Below are positions 37,036-45,228 of a DNA stretch of 64,000 bases, one piece after another (the first letter of the stretch is position 1; every line of letters begins with the position of its first letter). A program made the position numbers and the translations under genes. The notes below the pieces were generated by a model. That model worked only from the letters and a program-made list of their open reading frames with translations, did not search any database and was not told where the DNA came from. Source of the DNA: JAGQPD01 sp020426865 (GTDB lineage Bacteria; Planctomycetota; Planctomycetia; Pirellulales; Pirellulaceae); assembly GCA_041399065.1 (NCBI GenBank), contig JAWKTN010000007.1, positions 124,001 to 188,000 on the forward strand. Reading direction: 5' to 3'.

Positions 37036-38349
37036 CAGTTGTTCAACGCTGTTGCTGGATTGCGCTTTGCTGATCACCGACCACGATTCGATCTGGACGC
37101 CACCCGAGGCGGTGATTAGGTATTCGCGACCCCGTTTTACGAAGCTGCTTTCGGTCGACACTGATTTCGGCACGTTCCAGCTGTCGACCTCCAATCCTTC
37201 GGTTTGTCCCATCATCAGTGGGAGGTCGCAACCCGCCTTATCGAGCAGCGCTTCTTTGTCAATCAACGCAGCGACGACACAGAGGTCCATGAGGTTTCGC
37301 AGTTGCCCGAAGACGACGTCACGGGATGCAAGTTCGTCATAATGTTCGGTAAAACTATCCGCCCAACGTTTGGCAATCGGATTGGCCATGCCGGCGGGGA
37401 CGACTTGTCCTTGTTCGCTGACCAGGGCATCTTCCGTCATTGCTTTGACGCCCGGTCCTCGCAATTGCCACGCCAAGCCGTCGGGGGATTTCGCCAGGGG
37501 TTCGTAGTTGCACGCCAGCCACCAACGAGGCATCATATTGGTCAGCTTCACACGCGATTCGCCGAGCATTTCCAGGAAGCTGGGAAGACCGTTGACGGGA
37601 GCTTGTTCCAAGTGCATCGCGTAACGTTTCATGCGGTAGTCGCAAGCAACCAAAACGCGTGCGAAGTGACTGTGCGCGGGCACGCCGGTGAGCGTTACCG
37701 TTTGCGGACCCATTGCTTGTTCAATGGCGCCGATCACAGATTCGTCAAATCGTCGATAACCTTTCACGACACGTTGCATCGCGGCGACACCGTCGGGGTT
37801 AGGATCGATGGAGCAGGAAATACCGATGTCTCGTGCCTGCTCAGCCGTTCGCAAGGCGACCAATAGGTCGTTCAATTCGATGACCGGGCGACCAGTCGTT
37901 TCACCGACGACTTCGGCGAATTCGTTGACACGCCAGCCTTCACCTGGACCTGCCAATACAATGTCATTGGCTTCCGGATAGACAAAGACGTATTCGATCC
38001 GTTGAATTCCGGCCAGGTACTTGATATCGTCGGGCAGGTTCCCGAGGTTGCTGGCCTGGGCATCGGCAATGGCCTGTTCCAGCATTTTTAGCGAGATCAT
38101 CCGAATCTCGGTTTGCTGACGCAGTGCCCCATCAACCGGCTGCAGCCCGGCCGCCAACTCGCGAACCAACACCTGTCGCGCTTCGACACTGGGTTGATTG
38201 ACAACGCCTTGGGCATCGATGGAAATACCACCGACCGCGTTGTTGCGGAAGATGTTGTGACCCGCCTGGCAAAAGGTGGTAGTACCCAAACATGCCACGG
38301 CAGTCACGATCAAGCGAAGCATGAGGTACGGCGAGCGGGGGAGCGACAT
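36988..38349 (-). CDS. DUF1598 domain secreted protein
   Basis: A 453-residue planctomycete-specific protein with signal peptide (residues 8-29, ending CQAG) and the DUF1598 body, e.g. NNAVGGISIDAQGVV, LPDDIKYLAGIQRIEYVFVYPE and VVKGYRRFDESVIGAIEQAMG. A clear AAGGAG precedes the ATG. The last 13 codons, ending KSWWW, lie inside a dispersed repeat, so the present C-terminus may be repeat-derived, or the repeat may have been copied from here. The function of the family is unknown. Confidence 0.85.
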   Translation of the reverse strand: MSLPRSPYLMLRLIVTAVACLGTTTFCQAGHNIFRNNAVGGISIDAQGVVNQPSVEARQVLVRELAAGLQPVDGALRQQTEIRMISLKMLEQAIADAQASNLGNLPDDIKYLAGIQRIEYVFVYPEANDIVLAGPGEGWRVNEFAEVVGETTGRPVIELNDLLVALRTAEQARDIGISCSIDPNPDGVAAMQRVVKGYRRFDESVIGAIEQAMGPQTVTLTGVPAHSHFARVLVACDYRMKRYAMHLEQAPVNGLPSFLEMLGESRVKLTNMMPRWWLACNYEPLAKSPDGLAWQLRGPGVKAMTEDALVSEQGQVVPAGMANPIAKRWADSFTEHYDELASRDVVFGQLRNLMDLCVVAALIDKEALLDKAGCDLPLMMGQTEGLEVDSWNVPKSVSTESSFVKRGREYLITASGGVQIESWSVISKAQSSNSVEQLRTEKAAKAENKSWWW

Positions 38350-38537
38350 CGAGTGACTCCTTAAGGGAATGGGGCCCGGTCGCTGGATGCGACGTCACGG
38401 GCAACGGGACTGGCCTCGGTTCGGTTCCAAACAAGTCGTAAGAGAAGTTGTCGACCCAACTTCCGATCGATCTTGAACACTGGTACCAGGATAATCGCCG
38501 CCCCTACATTTGGCAAGAAAGCTACGACTGGGCGGGA

Positions 38538-38564
38538 AAAAATCAGCCTCGCGGCTCGATTTTT
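38538..38564. terminator. terminator-like hairpin between divergent genes
   Basis: AAAAATC-AGCC, loop TCGC, GGCT-(C)-GATTTTT form an 11-bp stem with one bulge. The flanking A and T runs make it terminator-like on both strands. In a divergent promoter region it could be an attenuator or a protein site instead. Confidence 0.4.
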
Positions 38565-38690
38565 CGGCAAAAATGCGGGTTTTGGAGACAGCTGTCCGGA
38601 ATGGTCTGAGGGTCGTAGCGATCGGGGGGCCCTGGCAAGCGATTCGCGGAGAATCTGCGGTTGCCGATACCCCTTTCCTGCGGAGCGTCT

Positions 38691-38699
38691 TGCTATAGT
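38691..38699 (+). promoter_or_regulatory. extended -10 close to the activator start
   Basis: TGCTATAGT matches TGn plus TATAGT. Transcription would begin about seven bases on, at or within a base of ATG 38707, pointing to a leaderless mRNA. No -35 is evident. Confidence 0.4.
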
Positions 38700-38706
38700 A
38701 TGGAAT

Positions 38707-40737
38707 ATGCTCGCATACCTTGTCATTCGCGAAGGCCCCAATTGGACAGACGTCGTACGACTGGTGGAAGGTCGCACGGTCACGATCGGTCGTGCGCCGA
38801 CCAACCAGATTGTGATCAAGGACGAACGTTGCAGTCGCTATCATGCCGAGGTCTTCTCGTCGGACGGTAAATGGACCCTCCGGGACTTGGACAGTCGCAA
38901 CGGCACGGAACTGGGTGGCCAGCGGATCCGCGGAGACCATCAACTGACGCCCGGCGACGTCTTCCGAGTGGCTCATGCCCAATTGGCGTTCGTCCATGAT
39001 CTGGCAACGGCCTTTCCGGATCCGGCGAGTACCCCGAGCCGCGACAGGTTCGTTACGGACGAGACAGCTGTGGGGCCCCGTTCGGACAACGGCGACGACA
39101 GCGATGTGCTGGCAACGTACGAGCCGACGATGATTACCCATCGTCGTGGCGAGACGCGGTTCTTGAAGGCGGAGCAGGAAGAGGACGAATCGACGGCACC
39201 GCAAGTCGGACGGGCCGCAGCCAAGCTCTGCCGGCTCGCCTTTGAGCTAGCCAAGGAGCCCGACGTCAATAAAGTTGCCAAGCTCGCACTAGACGGCTTG
39301 TTCGAGGGAACGCAAATTGATGCCGGGGCGGTACTGTTGTTGCCTCGTGGTTTTCGCGGCAACGCGGTCGGCAGCGACCTGGAGGTCGTCGCCAGTAGAA
39401 CAGAAAACAGTCATTCTTATCATCGACTTTCACCGTTTCTGGCGACAACGGTATTGCGCGATGGCGAAGCGGTACTGGCCCGGAACGTGGCCGACGACAG
39501 TACGCTTGGAAGCCGCGACAGTCATGGCGAGATCCATGCGACCAGCGTCATTTGTGCTCCGATTCGCCAGGCGGACAGGGTCATCGGCATCATTCATTCC
39601 TATTCCACGAATGAAAAACTGTGCCCCAACCCCGACGATTTGGAATTCACTCTGGCTGTCGCCGACAACGTGGCGTTGGCGATTAAGAATCTGGGACGCC
39701 AGCAGGAGTTGGTAGAGAATCTTTCGCAAACGCAAGATGAAATTCTGCAGCTGCGTGTTCAGCTAGGGGCCGAAAGCGAGTTGATCGGTTCGAGCGCGGC
39801 GATGCAACGAGTCAAGCAACAGATTGTGCAGGCCGCACCCAGTCGCGCGACGGTCCTGATTCGTGGTGAGAGCGGCGTCGGTAAGGAACTGGTGGCACGC
39901 GCCGTGCATTTCTCCAGCCCGCGGAAGAAGGGACCATTTGTGTGTCTCAACTGTGCTGCTCTGTCAGAGACATTGCTCGAGAGCGAATTGTTTGGGCACG
40001 AACGCGGTGCCTTTACAGGGGCCACCGAACGCAAGATCGGCAAGTTCGAAGCTGCCGATCAGGGGACCCTGATGTTGGACGAAATTGGGGAGATGAGCGA
40101 ATCGATCCAGGCCAAGTTTCTGCGCGTGCTGGAAGGACATCCATTCGAACGCGTGGGAGGGAGTCAAGCGATTAAGGTCGACGTACGTGTCATCGCTGCT
40201 ACCAATCGAGATTTGGAAAAGGCCGTGGCCGAGGGTGATTTTCGCCGCGATCTGTACTTCCGACTTAATGTCGTCGAAATCCTCGTACCACCGTTACGAA
40301 AGCGAGCCGACGATGTCGAAGTCCTAGCCAACCACTTCCTGGCACGGTTCAATGCCGAAACGGGAAAGCGGATCCGGGGATTCACACCAACCGCCCGGGA
40401 ACAACTGCTGAACTATCGCTGGCCGGGGAACATTCGCGAATTGAAGAACGTTATTGAGCGTGCCGTCGTACTGGCCCGCAGTAATCAGATCGACTTGGAC
40501 GATCTGAACCTTTCCAAGCTGGCAACCGCCGGAGATACAGGCGACCTGGGCCAGATCGTCGATGTCTATCAGCCGTTGACACTGGCGGAGGCCGAAAAGA
40601 AACATATCGAACGCACTCTGGCGGCAAACGATTGGAATAAAAGTCGTACGGCCGGCATTTTAGGCATTGAACGATCGACGCTCGATCGAAAAATCCGACG
40701 TTATCATATCAAGCCCGACCCAACGCGATCCGCATAG
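38707..40737 (+). CDS. FHA-GAF sigma-54-dependent transcription activator
   Basis: The start at ATG 38707 puts the FHA domain at residue 2; the frame extends 78 residues upstream without family-like sequence. The 676-residue protein has an FHA domain (about 2-95; GRAPTNQIVIKDERCSRYHAEV, phosphothreonine reader), a linker, GAF at about 165-325, and an AAA+ domain at about 350-590 with Walker A GESGVGKE and the sigma-54 contact loop GAFTGA. A Fis-type helix-turn-helix closes it (NKSRTAGILGIERSTLDRK). FHA suggests control by Ser/Thr kinases; the kinase at 32838-33965 is a nearby candidate (inference). It binds enhancer DNA and remodels sigma-54 polymerase. Confidence 0.93.
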   Translation: MLAYLVIREGPNWTDVVRLVEGRTVTIGRAPTNQIVIKDERCSRYHAEVFSSDGKWTLRDLDSRNGTELGGQRIRGDHQLTPGDVFRVAHAQLAFVHDLATAFPDPASTPSRDRFVTDETAVGPRSDNGDDSDVLATYEPTMITHRRGETRFLKAEQEEDESTAPQVGRAAAKLCRLAFELAKEPDVNKVAKLALDGLFEGTQIDAGAVLLLPRGFRGNAVGSDLEVVASRTENSHSYHRLSPFLATTVLRDGEAVLARNVADDSTLGSRDSHGEIHATSVICAPIRQADRVIGIIHSYSTNEKLCPNPDDLEFTLAVADNVALAIKNLGRQQELVENLSQTQDEILQLRVQLGAESELIGSSAAMQRVKQQIVQAAPSRATVLIRGESGVGKELVARAVHFSSPRKKGPFVCLNCAALSETLLESELFGHERGAFTGATERKIGKFEAADQGTLMLDEIGEMSESIQAKFLRVLEGHPFERVGGSQAIKVDVRVIAATNRDLEKAVAEGDFRRDLYFRLNVVEILVPPLRKRADDVEVLANHFLARFNAETGKRIRGFTPTAREQLLNYRWPGNIRELKNVIERAVVLARSNQIDLDDLNLSKLATAGDTGDLGQIVDVYQPLTLAEAEKKHIERTLAANDWNKSRTAGILGIERSTLDRKIRRYHIKPDPTRSA

Positions 40738-40836
40738 CCATCCCCATTGAAGTACGAATCGGCGTGTATCGGTGGACGGTTTTTTGAGAAATCTCCCCTC
40801 GCTGATTAGTATCGGGACCGCTAAGATGAACGGCCC

Positions 40837-41856
40837 ATGAAAATACGAGTAGGACTTGTCGGTCTCGGTCAGGCCTGGGAGAAGCGGCACCGCCCCGCAC
40901 TGCGCGCCCTGGGCGATCGTTTCGAAGTGCGCGCGATCTGCGAAGAGGTTGCTCTGCGTGCCCAACACGCGGCGCGAGATTTTGGCGCAGCCCAAGTCGA
41001 TGGGTTTCGAGCGTTGGCACAACGCGACGATATCGATGCCATTTTGATGTTAACGCCACAATGGTTTGGGCCGTTGCCGATCTTAGCCGCGTGTGATGCG
41101 GGTAAAGCGGTCTACTGTGCCGCCGCCATGGACTTGGAACCCGATCGAGCTCGTGAGATTAAGGACCGCGTGGAAGAAGCGGGGATCGCTTTCATGGCCG
41201 AGTTTCCGCGGCGACATGCCCCAGCCACGTTGCGGCTCAAGGAATTGATCGCCACTCGTTTGGGGGCACCGCGTTTGATCTTCTGCCACCGCCGAATGAC
41301 CGTCTCGTCGACAAACGGCATCCCAGTTCGCAGTCGCTGGCAATCTCACCCCGTCGTGCGCGATCTAACCGAGTTGGTCGACTGGTGCCGATATATCGTC
41401 GGTTCCGAGCCCACCTCGGTTTTTGGGGTCTGCCATCGCCGTTGTGCCGAGAGCCCTGAATCGGACTACGAGATGATGAGCCTCGATTTTTCCGGCCCCG
41501 CCGGGCCAGGTACCGGACCTTTGGCTCATATCAGCTGTGGGCACTATATGCCCACAGAATGGCGCGAAGCAACCTCGTATCGTCCCCCTGCCGGAGTCCA
41601 AGTTGCCTGCGAACACGGTGTCGCATTTGTGGATCTGCCCACAACGGTTGTCTGGTTCGATGAAGCCGGTCGCCACCAAGAATCCCTCGAATCGGAACGC
41701 CCCGTCGGTGAACAGCTATTGTCACAATTCTATCGCGCCGTGACCAGCCTCGTTCGCAAGACAAGCGACCTTGAAGATGCCTACCGCGCGCTACAAGTCG
41801 TGACGACCGCCCGTAAGTGCTACGAAGAAGGGCGCCGACTGTCAGTTGAATATTAG
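40837..41856 (+). CDS. cytoplasmic Gfo/Idh/MocA family oxidoreductase
   Basis: A 339-residue protein with an N-terminal Rossmann motif VGLVGLGQAWEKRH and no export signal, unlike the Tat relative at 28723-30567. The usual EKP loop reads CAAAMDLEPDR, so the family Lys is not obvious; this weakens the case for typical dehydrogenase chemistry. A TAAGAT element lies ten bases before the ATG, but no ribosome site is clear. The substrate is unknown; sugar or inositol derivatives are usual for the family. Confidence 0.8.
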   Translation: MKIRVGLVGLGQAWEKRHRPALRALGDRFEVRAICEEVALRAQHAARDFGAAQVDGFRALAQRDDIDAILMLTPQWFGPLPILAACDAGKAVYCAAAMDLEPDRAREIKDRVEEAGIAFMAEFPRRHAPATLRLKELIATRLGAPRLIFCHRRMTVSSTNGIPVRSRWQSHPVVRDLTELVDWCRYIVGSEPTSVFGVCHRRCAESPESDYEMMSLDFSGPAGPGTGPLAHISCGHYMPTEWREATSYRPPAGVQVACEHGVAFVDLPTTVVWFDEAGRHQESLESERPVGEQLLSQFYRAVTSLVRKTSDLEDAYRALQVVTTARKCYEEGRRLSVEY

Positions 41857-42022
41857 GCTCTGCACCCTGTGAGACTGAAAAACGAAAATCGCTCCGACAA
41901 CCTTCTCGCGCAACTGAGCGACCTGTCCTTGACGACATAACGCCGCCCATGGCGCCGTTGGCAGCCGGCACCGACCCAGTGGTTGAGGGCCCGTCCACGC
42001 TCAACGGTTTGAGCACCTGGAG

Positions 42023-42235
42023 CTATTGCCCGGAGGCCTGACGACGTCGTTCCGCCAGCAACTTGCGCACAATGTACGTAAGCAGTTGCACTGCCGTCGT
42101 CTGGTCCGGCTTGCTCTTGTGTTCAAATTGGACATAGACGTAGGCGATCCGATTAGCGCTAGTTGCGTGCGCAAGGGCGTCGAACATCCGTAGTGGATGA
42201 TTGTCGATGCTATGCGGTTCGAGGTATTGGTCCAT
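42023..42235 (-). pseudogene. fragment of an Rpn/YhgA-like nuclease gene
   Basis: A 70-codon frame encodes AYVYVQFEHKSKPDQTTAVQ and LLTYIVRKLL, which match the EHQSxPD...LLxYM signature of Rpn recombination-promoting nucleases (YhgA-like transposase family, PD-(D/E)XK fold). Full proteins are about 300 residues and carry this motif internally. Here the N-terminal part and everything after the motif are missing, so it is a remnant. It sits directly downstream of the mfnE-like gene. The match is short, so the call is tentative. Confidence 0.45.
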
Positions 42236-42260
42236 TGTGATGATGCAAGACAGTTGCTGG

Positions 42261-42854
42261 TTACAGACAGACAACCCGTACGCTGGGTATCGCCGCGGCC
42301 TCGCGTGGAAAATATTCGTCGACGTAACCGCATCCTGCCAGTACATCCCAGTCGTCGGTGTCGGCGGAGGCGGATTTCAACAAAATCAATTCATCCGCAC
42401 GCAACACACGCGTGATTCGCGCGGCGATCGAATCGCTGGTCACTCGCCAATTGCATGGTAATGGACCGTCCGGAAAAGTCTGGTCAAAATGTTGCAGGTA
42501 ACCCTCGCAATCCAAAATCGTGAACTGCCCCGCCGCCGTATCGCCAACGTTATCGCCCCACCATCGCTCCGGCGACTCGACGGTTTCCATCAGTCGTCCC
42601 CCCGGAACCGACGCAGCCAAAACGCGAGCCGTCACGGTCATGGCTCGGATCGCCAGCCAGTGGGAAGCGTCCTCGGAAAGACCAAGCTGCTCGTGTGCTT
42701 GTCGGACCAAATCGACCCACGGCCCGCCACCGGCCACCAACACCCAGCGCCCCGATCGGTGTGCTAACTGGTCGGCCAACCAACCCCGCAGCCTCGCCAC
42801 CCCATTGGCCCGCCCTAACAGGCTCCCCCCCACCTTCACTACAATAGTGTACAT
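42261..42854 (-). CDS. amino acid kinase family protein, MfnE-like
   Basis: Start taken at ATG 42854, eight bases past the upstream stop, giving 197 residues beginning MYTIVVKVGGSLL; the frame is open 22 residues further up, inside the neighbour. KVGGSLL and AGGGPWVD are the phosphate-binding motifs of the amino acid kinase fold. Small stand-alone kinases of this type next to an MfnF-like gene match MfnE, which phosphorylates aminomethylfuran methyl phosphate in methanofuran synthesis. In bacteria the product would be a methylofuran-type C1 carrier (family knowledge; assignment by context). Confidence 0.7.
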   Translation of the reverse strand: MYTIVVKVGGSLLGRANGVARLRGWLADQLAHRSGRWVLVAGGGPWVDLVRQAHEQLGLSEDASHWLAIRAMTVTARVLAASVPGGRLMETVESPERWWGDNVGDTAAGQFTILDCEGYLQHFDQTFPDGPLPCNWRVTSDSIAARITRVLRADELILLKSASADTDDWDVLAGCGYVDEYFPREAAAIPSVRVVCL

Positions 42855-42861
42855 ATGTATA

Positions 42862-43893
42862 CTATGCTGCTGCTGATTCGGCCAATTGGGCCAACACGGC
42901 CAGCGCATGGGCGGGCGCACAAAGCGAAACCGGTTTGCTCAGCCGCTCGGCCACGGAAATACACGGGACGTCGGGATAGCCCAATTGCTGAACGACTCGT
43001 TTAGCCAGAAATTCCCCCTGGCCGCTGACGACAATACAACCTGGTCGACTCCCCATCTCCGCGACAACTCGCTGCGCACGCTCCACCAAAATCATCGCCT
43101 GCCGCTGTGCTGCATACTTGGCAATCGTTACCGCATCCTTGTGGTGGAATTCGATATCATCGGCACAAATGCTGCGCCCCAACCGAGCTCGTGATGCTGC
43201 TTTGGTTGCCGGCCGCTCATCGGCCGTGCCACAGTCAACAGAGTCCTCTGGCAAATCCCCTAAGATTACATACACATCGCGCATCGTAGCAAAAAACTCA
43301 TGCGGCATCAGCAGTTCGTCGCCACGATAGGGCACTGTCGGCAGCACGGCACAGAGCGGAGTGCGAACGACGCCTGTGTAGACCAGTTGGCCGGATCGCA
43401 ATCGCTGTAGATCAGTGCTGGGAGGCAACACGGTACCGCGCACGAGCGGGAGGATATCGGTGGTGGTCGAACCGATGTCGAGCAGCAGCCCGGAGTCCGC
43501 CTGCAAGAACCCCGTCAGATAGCTGGCCAGCGCATGCCAGTTCGATGCCCCGGCCAGGTGGGCCTGTCGCCTGGCTACCGCTGGCGTTACCAATTGCCCG
43601 GATGTTAGATAGACTCGCGTGTGACGCCCATCGGCTGCCTCTTCCAATGCCGCCAAAATCGCGAGGACGCCTTCGCGTCTGTTTGCATAACAGTCAGCCA
43701 ACTCGCCCGTCATCGACGCCACAATCCGGTCACACTGCGGCGCCTCGGCAAACATCGCACGCATGGCCTGCGACAATCCCTGCGGATTGCGCCACAGTTC
43801 AAACCGTCGACTCGCGGCGTATCCAAGACCGTCCGCCACCTTCAAATTCGCACCGCCGATGTCAATGGCCAACCAGCGAGGGATATTGCTCAT
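42862..43893 (-). CDS. hydantoinase/oxoprolinase-like protein, MfnF-like
   Basis: A 343-residue member of the hydantoinase/oxoprolinase-like group found in H4MPT/methanofuran-linked C1 pathways. ASKHA-type nucleotide-binding motifs are visible: LAIDIGGANLKVA at the start and LLLDIGSTTTDILPL near residue 136. MfnF joins the furan phosphate to the tyramine- or tyrosine-glutamate part of methanofuran. Its neighbours on both sides fit the same pathway (ATP-grasp ligase upstream, kinase seven bases downstream). The enzyme assignment depends on family membership read by eye. Confidence 0.78.
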   Translation of the reverse strand: MSNIPRWLAIDIGGANLKVADGLGYAASRRFELWRNPQGLSQAMRAMFAEAPQCDRIVASMTGELADCYANRREGVLAILAALEEAADGRHTRVYLTSGQLVTPAVARRQAHLAGASNWHALASYLTGFLQADSGLLLDIGSTTTDILPLVRGTVLPPSTDLQRLRSGQLVYTGVVRTPLCAVLPTVPYRGDELLMPHEFFATMRDVYVILGDLPEDSVDCGTADERPATKAASRARLGRSICADDIEFHHKDAVTIAKYAAQRQAMILVERAQRVVAEMGSRPGCIVVSGQGEFLAKRVVQQLGYPDVPCISVAERLSKPVSLCAPAHALAVLAQLAESAAA

Positions 43894-44016
43894 GGCTCGA
43901 CTCCCTTAGTCCTCACAGTCAATGCATCGTGTATCGTCGATCGTCCCGATTTGCTTGAGAGATGACAATTCTCTTTGTCGGCCACGGGACAGTCCCGGCA
44001 TACTTCCCAGGAACAC

Positions 44017-45111
44017 TCACGACACACTCCCCGACGCAACCGTCCCGTCGGCACTGAATTGTATCGCCTGATTCGAAAACGTCATACGCGGCGCTCCCCC
44101 CTGCGCAGTCAACACGATCGCACCAAACAGATTCTCTCGCGCAATTTGCCTAAGCCCCACGTAAGACGTCGTCAGCCGCGGGTTGACTTCGATCACTCGA
44201 TCTTCCTGGCCCCTGACATGGTCCCCCAGAACCACATCGACACCAATGTAACCGACAGCCCCAACGAACAATGTTGCCACAGCCCTCGCCATTTTTTCGG
44301 TCCGTTCAATCAACGAGTCTCCGCCTAACCGCTCTCCCCCGACGTATTGAAAACTGCCTTCGGGGTCAAACCGCTGTCGCAACGGAGGCAACACGACCGG
44401 TCTCCTTGGCCCCAGCAGCATCGCGATACTGGCAGCCGTGCCTGGACAAAACGGTTCGACTCGTACCGGTTCGGTTATTCCCGATAATTCCGTTTCCAGG
44501 TCGACTTGCCGTTCGACGCGACGGACGCCCCAGGAACCAGCACCGAGCAGAGGTTTGACGACCGCCGGCCATGGACCCGCGTAATGAGAGTCCTCTCCAG
44601 CTTCGCGACGCACCCCTTCTACGTAGTAACGTCCCAGCTGCCGCAATCGCAACTGGGTCAGATGCTTGTCCGCCGCCCATGCCACATCGTCCGGCAAGGG
44701 CGACAGCAACGTTCCCCCAGCCTCCGACAGATCGCTCTTCACGCGCCGCACAATCCGTTCAAGTTGGCCATCGATCTCCGGGGCGATCACCATGACAAAG
44801 TCGCACTGGCGTGTCAATCTGGCCAGCCGCTCCCAGTGGCTCACCTCGCTATCGACGAATTCTACCAGTAAGTTGCCCAAATGGGTCCCGGTCACGTTGT
44901 CCCCTGGACGGTAGGGGAGGGGATGTGCAAAGGGATTATCGAGACGGCAGTCGACGGTTACCATCACGTCGAAGCCGGCGGAGAGCGCATCTGCCGTGAC
45001 CGCCCGCGCCATGGCCAAACCTTCGACCAATAAGCTGCCGGACGGACGTCCCCACTGGGGCATCAAGAAACAGCCGCCACCGGTCACGAACTCATAGATG
45101 AAAACCCGCAC
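44017..45111 (-). CDS. ATP-grasp ligase, MfnD-like
   Basis: Start placed at GTG 45111, six bases after AAGGG, so the protein begins VRVFIYEFVTGGG as in tyramine-glutamate ligases; 364 residues. The frame is open to 45213 through an imperfect 18-bp duplication (repeated VAVAEV/VAVAGE) that is unlikely to be coding. ATP-grasp features include AADKHLTQLRLRQLG, AVVKPLLGAGSWGVRRV and the metal-binding VIEVNPRLTTSYVGLR. MfnD adds glutamate to tyramine early in methanofuran synthesis; bacterial relatives may use tyrosine. Downstream genes supply later steps. Confidence 0.75.
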   Translation of the reverse strand: MRVFIYEFVTGGGCFLMPQWGRPSGSLLVEGLAMARAVTADALSAGFDVMVTVDCRLDNPFAHPLPYRPGDNVTGTHLGNLLVEFVDSEVSHWERLARLTRQCDFVMVIAPEIDGQLERIVRRVKSDLSEAGGTLLSPLPDDVAWAADKHLTQLRLRQLGRYYVEGVRREAGEDSHYAGPWPAVVKPLLGAGSWGVRRVERQVDLETELSGITEPVRVEPFCPGTAASIAMLLGPRRPVVLPPLRQRFDPEGSFQYVGGERLGGDSLIERTEKMARAVATLFVGAVGYIGVDVVLGDHVRGQEDRVIEVNPRLTTSYVGLRQIARENLFGAIVLTAQGGAPRMTFSNQAIQFSADGTVASGSVS

Positions 45112-45228
45112 ACCCGGCCCTTGATTCGTTGTCTCATTCTCACCGGCAACAGCAACAACTTCGGCAACAGCAACGCCCTCAGCATCAACAGCGCCAGCAA
45201 ATACGCGAATCACGCGGCGAATGGACCA

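Larger units (their letters stand above)
38350..38706. other. divergent promoter region
   Basis: 357 bases between the divergent DUF1598 and sigma-54 activator genes. It contains a symmetrical hairpin (38538-38564) and an extended -10 next to the activator start. A frame remains open from 38473 but its product would be unlike any FHA protein leader. Confidence 0.6.

Noticed and set aside
38500..38530. Sigma-54 promoter (-24/-12) before the activator
   Set aside because: TTTGGCAAG resembles the -24 half but no GC/TTGC element stands at the right spacing.
42001..42333. 110-residue Arg/Ser-rich minus-strand frame beside the mfnE-like gene
   Set aside because: Another frame of the same stretch shows the Rpn-like motif; this one overlaps the kinase gene and has shadow composition.
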